Positions 6,459 through 12,671 are shown, counted from the stretch's first letter. The stretch: 12,671 nucleotides of DNA from an uncultured Actinomycetes bacterium (GCA_903911165.1 CAIWCQ010000293.1:1-12671), one strand, 5' to 3'. Numbers and translations are program-made. Notes: generated from the sequence alone by a model not told the origin.

Positions 6459-7679
6459 ATGCCCGAAGCCGTCATCGTCTCCACCGCCCGCTCCCCTATC
6501 GGCCGCGCCTTCAAGGGCTCGCTGGTGAGCATGCGTCCCGATGACCTGGCCACCCAGATGGTGCGCGCGGCGCTGGACAAGGTGCCTGCACTGGACCCCC
6601 GCGACATCGTCGACCTGATGATGGGCTGCGGACAGCCCGGCGGCGAATCCGGCTTCAACATCGCCCGCGTGGTGGCGGTGGAACTCGGCTATGACTTCCT
6701 GCCCGGCGTGACGGTGAACCGGTACTGCTCGTCGTCGCTGCAGACCACCCGGATGGCGTTCCACGCGATCAAGGCCGGCGAGGGTGACGCCTTCATCTCC
6801 GCCGGCGTCGAGACGGTGTCGCGGTTCGCCAGCGGCAATGCCGACTCCTGGCCCGACACCCGCAACCCGCTGTTCAATGAGGCCCGTGAGCGCGCCGATG
6901 CCGCCAAAGAGGCCGGGGCCACCGAATGGACCGACCCTCGCGGCAACGGCGCACTTCCCGATGTCTACATCGCGATGGGTGAAACCGCTGAGAACGTCGC
7001 GCTGCACACCGGAATCAGCCGCGAGGATCAGGACCGCTGGGGTGTGCGCAGCCAGAACCGGGCCGAGGAAGCCATCAAAAGCGGCTTTTTCGCCCGCGAG
7101 ATCTCCCCGGTCACCCTGCCCGACGGCACCGTCGTCAGCACCGATGACGGCCCGCGTGCGGGCACCGTGTACGAGAAGATCAGCGCCCTGAACCCGGTGT
7201 TCCGCCCGAACGGCACGGTCACCGCCGGCAATGCCTGTCCGCTCAACGACGGCGCCGCTGCGGTGGTGATCATGTCCGACACGAAGGCGAAGGCGTTGGG
7301 CCTGACCCCGCTGGCCCGCATCGTCTCTACCGGGGTGTCCGGGTTGTCCCCGGAGATCATGGGCCTAGGCCCGATCGAGGCCGTCAAGAAGGCGCTGGGC
7401 TACGCGAAGATGTCGGTCTCCGATATCGACCTGTTCGAGATCAACGAGGCGTTCGCGGTGCAGGTGCTCGGCTCAGCGCGGGAATTGGGCATCGACGAGG
7501 ACAAGCTCAACGTCTCCGGTGGCGCGATCGCGCTCGGGCATCCGTTCGGCATGACCGGAGCCCGGATTACCGCCACGCTGCTGAATAACCTTGCGACCCA
7601 CGACAAGACGTTCGGCATCGAGACCCTGTGCGTCGGCGGCGGCCAGGGAATGGCGATGGTCGTCGAGCGGCTGTCGTAA
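6459..7679 (+). CDS. fadA3: Acetyl-CoA acyltransferase (thiolase) FadA3
   Basis: Beta-ketoacyl-CoA thiolase: it cleaves 3-ketoacyl-CoA with CoA to acetyl-CoA and a shortened acyl-CoA, the last step of beta-oxidation, in the cytosol. At 406 residues it is of normal thiolase length. The acyl-enzyme cysteine is C90 in VNRYCSSSLQ, the NEAF box is at 329-332, the general-base histidine is H361 in GHPFGMTGAR, and the second catalytic cysteine is C391 in CVGGGQGM. All thiolase active-site elements are intact. ATG at 6459 has AGGAG six bases upstream. The C90 context and the GHPFGMTGAR variant (GHP-x-G-x-(S/T)-G is the rule) suggest a degradative FadA rather than a sterol-carrier SCPx thiolase. It ends five bases before the palindromic element at 7684 and converges on the nuclease-like gene. 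With echA8 and echA9 nearby it fits fatty-acid or branched acyl-CoA breakdown; chain-length preference cannot be read from the sequence. Confidence 0.95.
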   Translation: MPEAVIVSTARSPIGRAFKGSLVSMRPDDLATQMVRAALDKVPALDPRDIVDLMMGCGQPGGESGFNIARVVAVELGYDFLPGVTVNRYCSSSLQTTRMAFHAIKAGEGDAFISAGVETVSRFASGNADSWPDTRNPLFNEARERADAAKEAGATEWTDPRGNGALPDVYIAMGETAENVALHTGISREDQDRWGVRSQNRAEEAIKSGFFAREISPVTLPDGTVVSTDDGPRAGTVYEKISALNPVFRPNGTVTAGNACPLNDGAAAVVIMSDTKAKALGLTPLARIVSTGVSGLSPEIMGLGPIEAVKKALGYAKMSVSDIDLFEINEAFAVQVLGSARELGIDEDKLNVSGGAIALGHPFGMTGARITATLLNNLATHDKTFGIETLCVGGGQGMAMVVERLS

Positions 7680-7683
7680 GACG

Positions 7684-7741
7684 TCGACTCTGCGCACAGA
7701 TTGCGCAACGGCGCTAATTCACGATCTCACCGCAGAGTCGA
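7684..7741. terminator. Inverted repeat between convergent genes, probable bidirectional terminator
   Basis: TCGACTCTGCG (7684-7694) is matched exactly in inverse by CGCAGAGTCGA (7731-7741); after a 3x3 internal loop the stem resumes with AGAT/ATCT (7698-7701 with 7724-7727). It begins five bases after the fadA3 stop. Its right arm encodes the last four residues (STLR) of the minus-strand nuclease-like gene, and the stop codon of that gene lies inside the loop side. There is no T-run. Its core is shared with the hairpin at 8632-8687. Confidence 0.6.
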
Positions 7742-8602
7742 TGGGCTGTGGGCGTCCCACGCCCGCCGCACACGTCGGACAACGTCCGCCGACGACGTCC
7801 CGGCGACCACTCTGACGACGATCCAGCCCAGATCGGCCAACTCCTCAAGGCGCACGACGTCCTTGGCGAACTGCACCCTGTCGGTGCGGTGCTGATCTCC
7901 GTCGTACTCGACCGCCACGTTGACGTCCTCCCACCCCATATCGAGGTAGTACTTCACGTAGCCGCCGACTGTGACCGGTATCTGGGTACGCGGTCTCGGA
8001 AAACCGCCTCGGAGAAGCACTAACCGCAACCAGGTTTCCCGCGGAGATTGCGCGCCGCTGTCGGAAAGTTCCAGCACGGTCGCAACCTGACGCACACCCC
8101 GCACCCCGCGGTGGCGGGCCGCTAGATCGAGCACATCTGCGCGATCGAAGGACACCGCATTGGCGAGGGCATCGAGGCGCGCGACGGCGGCGTGCAAGGG
8201 CCGACGTCGCGCTAGGTCGAACGCGGTGCGGGCCGGTGCGGTCACCATCAGCCCACCCAGCGTCGATGTCTCGCCGTCGGCGAGGGCGACGGCGGAGGTC
8301 GCGATACCGCGTGGCGTTCGGGCATTGACCCAGAACAATTCGATGGGCAGGGCGTCGTCAACCCATAACGCACCATGAAGGCGTGCGGCGGTGCAGCCGG
8401 CGATCACGCCTCGTCGATGCGACCACAACCAGGCGGCCTCGGCCCGCTGGGCGAACGTCGGCTGACCATCAGACGGGAAGTAAACGCCCGGAAACAGTGC
8501 CGAGTACTCCGAGCGCAATCGGTGTTTGCGAACCCTTCCGCTGCTCAGCGCCTCAGTGCCAAGGAAAGGGCCTCCCAGGAGAGGGCTGTCGGGAGCGAAC
8601 AC
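7727..8602 (-). CDS. AbiEi-like winged-helix plus Vsr/DUF559-type nuclease-fold protein (Rv1073 type)
   Basis: A 291-residue cytosolic protein of unknown function. Residues about 15-80 (EALSSGRVRKHRLR, then FPGVYFP and GVIAGCTAARLHGALW) match the winged-helix region seen in AbiEi-like antitoxin-domain proteins of actinobacteria. Residues about 185-285 look like a Vsr/PD-(D/E)XK fold: helix glutamate E189 in SPRETWLRL, strand aspartate D221 in YYLDMGW, then VAVEYDGDQHRTD with E232, D234 and H238, and the closing LGWIVVRV strand. These acidic residues and the histidine are intact, so nuclease activity is possible but not shown. GTG at 8602 is the first start after an in-frame TGA; no good ribosome site precedes it. 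Position, between fadA3 and the YccA-like gene, is that of M. tuberculosis Rv1073. It lies 97 bp after the YccA-like gene, with a large hairpin between them, and its final codons overlap a second palindromic element. No toxin partner gene is adjacent. Confidence 0.8.
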   Translation of the reverse strand: MFAPDSPLLGGPFLGTEALSSGRVRKHRLRSEYSALFPGVYFPSDGQPTFAQRAEAAWLWSHRRGVIAGCTAARLHGALWVDDALPIELFWVNARTPRGIATSAVALADGETSTLGGLMVTAPARTAFDLARRRPLHAAVARLDALANAVSFDRADVLDLAARHRGVRGVRQVATVLELSDSGAQSPRETWLRLVLLRGGFPRPRTQIPVTVGGYVKYYLDMGWEDVNVAVEYDGDQHRTDRVQFAKDVVRLEELADLGWIVVRVVAGTSSADVVRRVRRAWDAHSPSTLR

Positions 8603-8631
8603 GAGCCCAGCATCGAATGCCGGCCCTCAAA

Positions 8632-8687
8632 CGAGTCTGCGCCCAGATCGCGATCTGTTAGTGAATCGCGATCTGGGCGCAGAGTCG
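8632..8687. repeat. Large near-perfect hairpin between the YccA-like and nuclease-like genes
   Basis: Arms 8632-8654 and 8665-8687 are 23 bp each and pair at 22 positions (only G8635/G8684 fails), with 19 bp contiguous and a 10-base loop (8655-8664). It lies 13 bp beyond the stop of the YccA-like gene and 30 bp before the GTG of the nuclease-like gene on the minus strand. It could act as a terminator or attenuator, but lacks a T-run. The right-arm word CGCAGAGTCGATG (8678-8690) recurs exactly at 7731-7743, and the words TCTGCGC and CAGAT recur in the other element too, so the two are copies of one repeat family. Confidence 0.8.
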
Positions 8688-8699
8688 ATGCTGTGGAAC

Positions 8700-9548
8700 C
8701 TAGCGTTGCTGGAAGTAGCTCAGCAGGCGCAGGATTTCCAGGTAGAGCCATACCAGCGTCACGGTCAGACCCAGGGCGACGCCCCAGGCTGCCTTCTCCG
8801 GAGCGCCGGCGCGGATCATTTGATCGGCGGAATCGAAGTCGACCAGGAAGCTGAACGCCGCCAGGGCGATGCACACCAGCGAGAAGATGATCGCGAGCGG
8901 CCCACCGGACCGCAGGCCCATACCCTCGCCGCCACCGACGCCGAACATCCCGAGCAGGAAGTTGCCGAGCATCAGCACCAAAACGCCGATCATGCCGGCC
9001 ACCAGGAAGCGGGTGAACTTCGGCGTGACCCTGATAGCGCCGGTCTTGTACACGACCAGCATCCCGAAGAAGACGCCGATGGTGCCGAGCACGGCCTGGG
9101 TGATGAGCGCCCCGGCGTTACCGTCGGCGACGACGACGTTGCCGAACACCCACGAGATGGCGCCCAGGAACAAGCCTTCGAGTGCGGCGTAGCTGAGCAC
9201 GATAGCCGGGTTGTCCTGCTTGCGGCCGAACGTGGCGATCAGCACCAACGCGAGGCCGCCCAGTGAGCCGACCAGGGTGAACGGCATCGCCAGGCCGGGG
9301 TTGCCCCCGACGATGAAGTACGAGACCGCGGCCACCACGGTGAGAACACCGAGGGTGATGCCGGTCTTGGTGACGACGTCATCGATGGTCATCGGCCGCG
9401 AGACGCCGGTCTGCGGCGCGCGGGTGGTGTAGGGCTCGGTCTGATACCCGAGCTGCTGGGTCGCACCGGCGACGCCGGTACCGAACTGCGCATATCCGCC
9501 CTGTTGCTTGGGCAACGAACGGAATACCGGATTGCTGCTTTCCCGCAC
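8700..9548 (-). CDS. Bax inhibitor-1/YccA-family seven-helix membrane protein (Rv1072 type)
   Basis: A 282-residue membrane protein of the BI-1/TMBIM superfamily; some members are pH-sensitive calcium leak channels, and others (E. coli YccA) restrain the FtsH protease. Which applies here is not known. A 50-residue polar N-terminus (ESSNPVFRSLPKQQGGYAQF) precedes about seven membrane segments near 62-80, 86-106, 116-136, 147-168, 180-204, 217-236 and 252-277. The family acidic cluster is kept: DFDSADQ (237-243) between the last two helices, and a glutamate in WLYLEILRLL (267-276). The start is GTG at 9548, preceded six bases away by AGAGGA; an in-frame TTG at 9563 would place that ribosome site inside the coding region, so I reject it. 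It is divergent from echA9 and upstream of the nuclease-like gene. Confidence 0.9.
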   Translation of the reverse strand: MRESSNPVFRSLPKQQGGYAQFGTGVAGATQQLGYQTEPYTTRAPQTGVSRPMTIDDVVTKTGITLGVLTVVAAVSYFIVGGNPGLAMPFTLVGSLGGLALVLIATFGRKQDNPAIVLSYAALEGLFLGAISWVFGNVVVADGNAGALITQAVLGTIGVFFGMLVVYKTGAIRVTPKFTRFLVAGMIGVLVLMLGNFLLGMFGVGGGEGMGLRSGGPLAIIFSLVCIALAAFSFLVDFDSADQMIRAGAPEKAAWGVALGLTVTLVWLYLEILRLLSYFQQR

Positions 9549-9554
9549 CGTGGT

Positions 9555-9560
9555 TCCTCT
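9555..9560 (-). promoter_or_regulatory. Ribosome binding site that decides the YccA-like gene start
   Basis: The minus strand reads AGAGGA six bases before GTG at 9548. This fixes the start there and makes the upstream TTG at 9563 unlikely. Confidence 0.6.
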
Positions 9561-9561
9561 C

Positions 9562-9589
9562 AAAGTATGTCGACTGACAAGTTTGCCAA
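9562..9589 (-). promoter_or_regulatory. Candidate promoter of the YccA-like gene
   Basis: On the minus strand a -35-like TTGGCA (9589-9584, five of six to TTGACA) is followed after 16 bp by TACTTT (9567-9562, TANNNT type). The start of transcription would be near 9555, only about seven bases before the GTG, giving a nearly leaderless message. The spacer contains TGTCGACTGACA (9568-9579), a small dyad with TGTC/GACA half-sites. Confidence 0.3.
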
Positions 9590-9608
9590 CGAACCGCCGC
9601 CCCGTTCG

Positions 9609-9620
9609 GTTCCCGGGAAC
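9609..9620. promoter_or_regulatory. Perfect 12-bp palindrome, candidate operator
   Basis: GTTCCCGGGAAC is its own reverse complement and lies about 60 bp upstream of the YccA-like GTG and 120 bp upstream of echA9. Related half-words occur next to it (CGGTTC to the left, CGGAAC to the right). The position suits a repressor acting on one or both divergent promoters. I do not recognise the regulator. Confidence 0.4.
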
Positions 9621-9725
9621 GTCACGGAACTTCGGACACCCAACACCCTACCTGCCCGCCCGCTGTCAGAGGATCTCGATTCGGCTGGTAAAACTAGGAC
9701 ATCCAACCTTTTCCGGTCTGAGCAC

Positions 9726-9731
9726 GAGGAG
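9726..9731 (+). promoter_or_regulatory. Ribosome binding site that decides the TTG start of echA9
   Basis: GAGGAG lies nine bases before TTG at 9741 and directly abuts an ATG at 9732. The spacing rules out the ATG and supports TTG, which also gives the 345 residues I recall for the M. tuberculosis ortholog. Confidence 0.6.
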
Positions 9732-9740
9732 ATGCGACGG

Positions 9741-10778
9741 TTGAGCGCCGACAATGACGAGATCCTGGCCCGCATCGAAGGCGGAGTCGCGTTCCTGACA
9801 CTCAACCGCCCGAAGGCCATCAACTCGCTGACTCACAGCATGGTCAGGGCCATGGACACCGCCCTGACGTCCTGGGCCGACGATGACGCGGTTCGCGTGG
9901 TGGTGGTGTCAGGGGCCGGCGACCGCGGACTGTGCGCCGGCGGCGATGTGGTGGCGATTTACCACAGCGCGCAGGCCGACGGCACCGAGGCGAGACGGTT
10001 CTGGTTCGACGAGTACCGCCTTAACGCCCGCATCGGCCGTTTCCCGAAGCCCTACGTCGTACTGATGGACGGCATCGTGATGGGCGGCGGTCTGGGGATC
10101 GGGATGCACGGCAGCGTTCGGGTGGTGACCGACACCTCCAAGATCGCAATGCCGGAGGTCGGCATCGGCCTGATCCCCGATGTCGGCGGCACGTTGCTGT
10201 TGTCCCGTGCGCCTGGCCTGTTGGGCCTGCACGCCGCGCTCACCGGCGCCCCGTTCTCCGCGGCCGACGCGATCGCACTGGGTTTCGCCGACCATTACGT
10301 TCCCCATGCCGAACTTCCGGCGTTCACTGCCGCCATCGTCGCCGACGGCGTCTCAGCGGCCCTGGGCTCCTATGCCGAGGCACCCCCGCCCAGCGAGCTT
10401 GCCGCGCAACGGGAATGGATCGACCACTGTTATGCAGGCGAGACGATGATCGACATCGTCGCCGCTCTGCGCGGTCTCGGCGACGGCCCGGCCAACGATG
10501 CCGCCAACCTCATCGCCACCCGATCCCCTATCGCCCTGGCCGTCACTCTGGCCTCGATCCGCCGGGCGGCGGCCTCCACGACGTTGGAAGAAACTTTGGT
10601 GGCCGAGTACCGGGTATCGTGCGCCGCGGCGCGATCTCACGACCTGGTCGAGGGCATCCGTGCCCAGGTGGTGGACAAAGACCGCAACCCGAAGTGGTCC
10701 CCGGCGTCGCTGGCCGCAGTGACTGCCGAAGACGTGCAAGGCTATTTCGCACCGGCCGATCCAGACCTGACGTTCTAA
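9741..10778 (+). CDS. echA9: Crotonase-family 3-hydroxyisobutyryl-CoA hydrolase-like protein EchA9
   Basis: Crotonase-fold enzyme of 345 residues from TTG at 9741. Although named as an enoyl-CoA hydratase, its length and motifs are those of the 3-hydroxyisobutyryl-CoA hydrolase branch (valine degradation). They are LNRPKAINSLTHSM (21-34), GLCAGGDVVAIY (63-74, acyl-CoA oxyanion region), DGIVMGGGLGIG (110-121) and MPEVGIGLIPDVGG (137-150) with the branch's Glu139 and Asp147. The long C-terminal part (about 260-345, ending FAPADPDLTF) is also typical of that branch and absent from true hydratases. The reaction would release 3-hydroxyisobutyrate (or a related beta-hydroxy acid) from CoA; a hydratase role is less likely. 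It is followed after 46 bp by echA8 on the same strand and probably shares its transcript. Confidence 0.92.
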   Translation: MSADNDEILARIEGGVAFLTLNRPKAINSLTHSMVRAMDTALTSWADDDAVRVVVVSGAGDRGLCAGGDVVAIYHSAQADGTEARRFWFDEYRLNARIGRFPKPYVVLMDGIVMGGGLGIGMHGSVRVVTDTSKIAMPEVGIGLIPDVGGTLLLSRAPGLLGLHAALTGAPFSAADAIALGFADHYVPHAELPAFTAAIVADGVSAALGSYAEAPPPSELAAQREWIDHCYAGETMIDIVAALRGLGDGPANDAANLIATRSPIALAVTLASIRRAAASTTLEETLVAEYRVSCAAARSHDLVEGIRAQVVDKDRNPKWSPASLAAVTAEDVQGYFAPADPDLTF

Positions 10779-10824
10779 CTGCCAGACCTGATTGACCAGA
10801 GCAGATGAAAGCGAGCGGACAGAC

Positions 10825-11598
10825 GTGAGTTACGAGACCATCCTGGTAAGCCGTTCGGAGCGGGTCGGCACCATCACACTGAACCGCCCGGAGGCGCTGA
10901 ATGCCCTCAACAGTCAGGTGATGGCCGAGGTCACCGCTGCGGCAGCCGAATTCGATGGCGATCCCGGAATCGGGGCCATCGTCATCACTGGTTCGGCCAA
11001 GGCGTTCGCCGCCGGCGCCGACATAAAAGAGATGGCCTCGCTGTCGTTCTCCGAGGTTTTCGAATCCGATTTCTTCGCCGCCTGGGGCAGGCTCGCTGCC
11101 GTGCGCACACCGCTGATCGCCGCGGTTGGCGGATACGCCCTCGGGGGCGGATGTGAGCTGGCGATGATGTGCGACGTACTGATCGCCGCGGACACCGCCA
11201 AATTCGGTCAGCCGGAAATCAAGCTGGGCGTACTGCCCGGAATGGGCGGTTCGCAGCGGCTGACCCGGGCGATCGGCAAGGCCAAAGCGATGGACATGAT
11301 CCTGACCGGACGCACGATCGACGCCGCCGAGGCCGAACGCAGCGGCCTGGTGTCCCGGGTGGTTCCCGCCGACGACCTGCTCACCGAGGCCGCAGCGGTC
11401 GCGACAACGATCTCGCAGATGTCACGTTCGGCATCCCGGATGGCCAAGGAAGCCGTCAACCGAGCCTTCGAGTCCTCGCTGGCTGAGGGCCTGCTATACG
11501 AGCGTCGGCTGTTCCATTCGGCATTCGCCACCGACGACCAGACTGAGGGCATGGCGGCCTTCAGCGAGAAGCGGCCGCCGAACTTCACCCACCGCTAA
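10825..11598 (+). CDS. echA8: Enoyl-CoA hydratase EchA8
   Basis: Adds water to trans-2-enoyl-CoA to give 3-hydroxyacyl-CoA, the second step of beta-oxidation; cytosolic hexamer in this family. The 257 residues from GTG at 10825 match the length I recall for the M. tuberculosis protein and nearly the whole sequence is familiar. Motifs: [15 protein letters not shown] (19-33), [11 protein letters not shown] (60-70, oxyanion hole), [13 protein letters not shown] (105-117) with catalytic Glu111, and [16 protein letters not shown] (127-142) with catalytic Glu131. Both glutamates of a true hydratase are present, unlike EchA9. A TTG further upstream (10792) opens the same frame but has no ribosome site and would crowd the echA9 stop. 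The ribosome site for the GTG is weak too, so translation may be coupled to echA9. Its TAA overlaps the ribosome site of the next gene. Confidence 0.96.
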   Translation: MSYETILVSRSERVGTITLNRPEALNALNSQVMAEVTAAAAEFDGDPGIGAIVITGSAKAFAAGADIKEMASLSFSEVFESDFFAAWGRLAAVRTPLIAAVGGYALGGGCELAMMCDVLIAADTAKFGQPEIKLGVLPGMGGSQRLTRAIGKAKAMDMILTGRTIDAAEAERSGLVSRVVPADDLLTEAAAVATTISQMSRSASRMAKEAVNRAFESSLAEGLLYERRLFHSAFATDDQTEGMAAFSEKRPPNFTHR

Positions 11599-11607
11599 GG
11601 TTCTGTC

Positions 11608-12671
11608 GTGACAGTCGCCGAAGCTCAGCCTGTCGCCACCGGGACGACGGAATCCGGCCGGGACTGGTGGCAGCGCCGCTACACCTTCACCGGCACCGCG
11701 GTCGGGCTGCTGTTCCTGTGGTTGTCGATGACGCCGTCGCTGCTGCCGCGGGGCCCGATGTTTCAGGGCATCGTCAGTGGTGCCGCCGGGGCGATCGGGT
11801 ACGGCCTCGGCGTCTTCGGGGTGTGGCTGGCCCGGTTCATGACTTCCCGCCGGAACAGCCCGCCCGCGCCGCGCTGGGCCTGGCCGATCCTCGTCGTGAT
11901 CGGCCTTCTGGGGGTCGTGCTGGGCGAAGTCTACTTCCGATCCTGGCAGGATCACGTGCGGGATCTGATGGGTGTGCCACGGCTGCAGTGGTACAACTAC
12001 GTGCAGGCTGCGATGCTCTCCATCGTCGTTCTCTTTGCCTTCGTCGAGATCGGCCAGCTCATCGGCAAGCTGATCCGCTTCCTAGTCCGCCAGCTCAATC
12101 GGGTTGCGCCCCCACGGGTTTCATTCGTGGCAGTCGTCGCCATTTTTCTTGCGGTATCGATCGCACTGCTCAACGGCGTGGTCGTGCGGGGCATCATGGA
12201 CGTACTGAATAAGACCTTCTCCCGGGTCAACAACGAGCTGGATCCGAACCATCCGGCGCCGACGACGACGCTACGTTCCGGCGGCCCGGGTTCGCTGGCA
12301 TCCTGGGAGTCGCTGGGCCATCAGGGGCGCATCTTCGTCCGCGGCGGCCCCACCGTCGCTCAACTCACCGCGTTCAATAACGCCCCCGCGACCGAACCGA
12401 TCCGCGCCTACGCCGGACTGCAGTCCGCCGACGGAATCCGCGCGACCGCGGAGTTGGCCGCGCGTGAACTCGAACGCGAGGGGGGTCTGACGCGCAAGGT
12501 CATCGCGGTGGCCACCACGACGGGCACCGGATGGATCAATGCCGCCGAGGCCGACTCGCTGGAGTACATGTACAACGGCGACACCGCGATCGTGAGCATG
12601 CAGTATTCGTTCCTTCCGAGTTGGCTGTCGTTCCTGGTGGACAAGGAGAACGCCCGGCAGGCCGGCCAGGC
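11608..12671 (+). CDS. Multi-pass membrane alpha/beta-hydrolase (Rv1069c type, DUF2319), 3' part outside window
   Basis: Translation from GTG at 11608 stays open to the window end (354 full codons). Hydrophobic segments are near 27-45, 52-76, 90-109, 130-155 and 171-195, then comes a soluble domain from about 205. The N-terminal motif MTPSLLPRGP (41-50) and the later TTTGTGWINAAEADSLEYMY (303-322) and VSMQYSFLPSWLSFL (329-343) are the pattern of the actinobacterial DUF2319/Abhydrolase_9 family, usually about 550-590 residues. The nucleophile Ser elbow is expected beyond the window, so catalysis cannot be judged. The active domain probably faces the membrane surface; the substrate is unknown. 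Only nine bases separate it from the echA8 stop, and its AAGG ribosome site at 11597-11600 overlaps that stop, implying translational coupling. Confidence 0.88.
   Translation, partial: MTVAEAQPVATGTTESGRDWWQRRYTFTGTAVGLLFLWLSMTPSLLPRGPMFQGIVSGAAGAIGYGLGVFGVWLARFMTSRRNSPPAPRWAWPILVVIGLLGVVLGEVYFRSWQDHVRDLMGVPRLQWYNYVQAAMLSIVVLFAFVEIGQLIGKLIRFLVRQLNRVAPPRVSFVAVVAIFLAVSIALLNGVVVRGIMDVLNKTFSRVNNELDPNHPAPTTTLRSGGPGSLASWESLGHQGRIFVRGGPTVAQLTAFNNAPATEPIRAYAGLQSADGIRATAELAARELEREGGLTRKVIAVATTTGTGWINAAEADSLEYMYNGDTAIVSMQYSFLPSWLSFLVDKENARQAGQ

Larger units (their letters stand above)
9549..9740. promoter_or_regulatory. Divergent intergenic region between the YccA-like gene and echA9
   Basis: This 192-bp gap holds the starts of two divergent transcription units. 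A perfect 12-bp palindrome sits near its middle. The echA9 side has a more AT-rich stretch (9680-9712) where its promoter would be expected, but I see no clear -35/-10 pair. The echA9 frame stays open through the whole gap, which I treat as chance in GC-rich DNA. Confidence 0.45.

Noticed and set aside
7727..8602. Type IV toxin-antitoxin pair (AbiEi/AbiEii)
   Set aside because: No nucleotidyltransferase-type toxin gene is adjacent; the neighbours are a BI-1 membrane protein and a thiolase.
4231..9548. A defence island built from LipU, the BI-1 protein and the AbiEi-like/nuclease protein
   Set aside because: The order matches a conserved mycobacterial chromosome block, with no integrase, transposase, tRNA junction or codon-use shift. 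Only the nuclease-like gene has any defence-type feature.
9609..9620. Palindrome as a mycobacterial SOS (LexA) box
   Set aside because: The SOS box needs a TCGAAC half-site with a four-base spacer; this site lacks the TCGAAC/GTTCGA halves.

Overview
The window is high-GC DNA from a mycobacterium (Mycobacterium in the broad sense, probably an environmental or fast-growing species). This rests on gene content: every gene except one or two matches, in order and relative orientation, the M. tuberculosis block Rv1069c-echA8-echA9-Rv1072-Rv1073-fadA3-Rv1075c-lipU-cbs-pra-metB, read here from the opposite strand. The orthology calls come from my own reading and memory of those proteins, not from a search. 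GTG and TTG starts and purine-rich Shine-Dalgarno sites fit the same host.

Left part (1-5340, all minus strand): one long tandem run, transcribed right to left, encodes LipU (alpha/beta-hydrolase), a DUF808/YedI membrane protein, Cbs (cystathionine beta-synthase), a proline-rich membrane protein at the pra position, and MetB (cystathionine gamma-synthase/lyase, cut by the window edge). Gaps are only 27-66 bp, so it looks like an operon. Cbs and MetB together make up the reverse transsulfuration route (homocysteine to cystathionine to cysteine). Two points differ from what I recall of M. tuberculosis: the DUF808 gene sits between lipU and cbs, and the pra-position protein has the Pro-rich head but not the RDD-type membrane domain.

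Middle (5341-7741): a divergent intergenic region precedes a plus-strand exported GDSL/SGNH hydrolase (Rv1075c type) and then the thiolase FadA3. FadA3 converges on a minus-strand pair.

Middle-right (7684-9548): the minus-strand pair is a seven-helix Bax inhibitor-1/YccA-type protein (upstream) and a protein with an N-terminal AbiEi-like winged-helix region and a C-terminal Vsr/DUF559-like nuclease fold. The latter is bracketed by two related palindromic elements. One is a near-perfect 23-bp-arm hairpin, and the other overlaps the gene's last codons.

Right part (9549-12671): a second divergent intergenic region carries a perfect 12-bp palindrome and precedes the plus-strand run echA9 (3-hydroxyisobutyryl-CoA hydrolase-like crotonase), echA8 (enoyl-CoA hydratase) and a tightly coupled multi-pass alpha/beta-hydrolase (Rv1069c type, cut by the window end). 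With FadA3, this side of the window is acyl-CoA degradation.

Most of the window is ordinary conserved chromosome. The points most worth a second look are the palindromic elements around the nuclease-like gene, the DUF808 insertion in the transsulfuration operon and the different membrane domain at the pra locus. I found no tRNA, rRNA, CRISPR array, insertion sequence or prophage gene.
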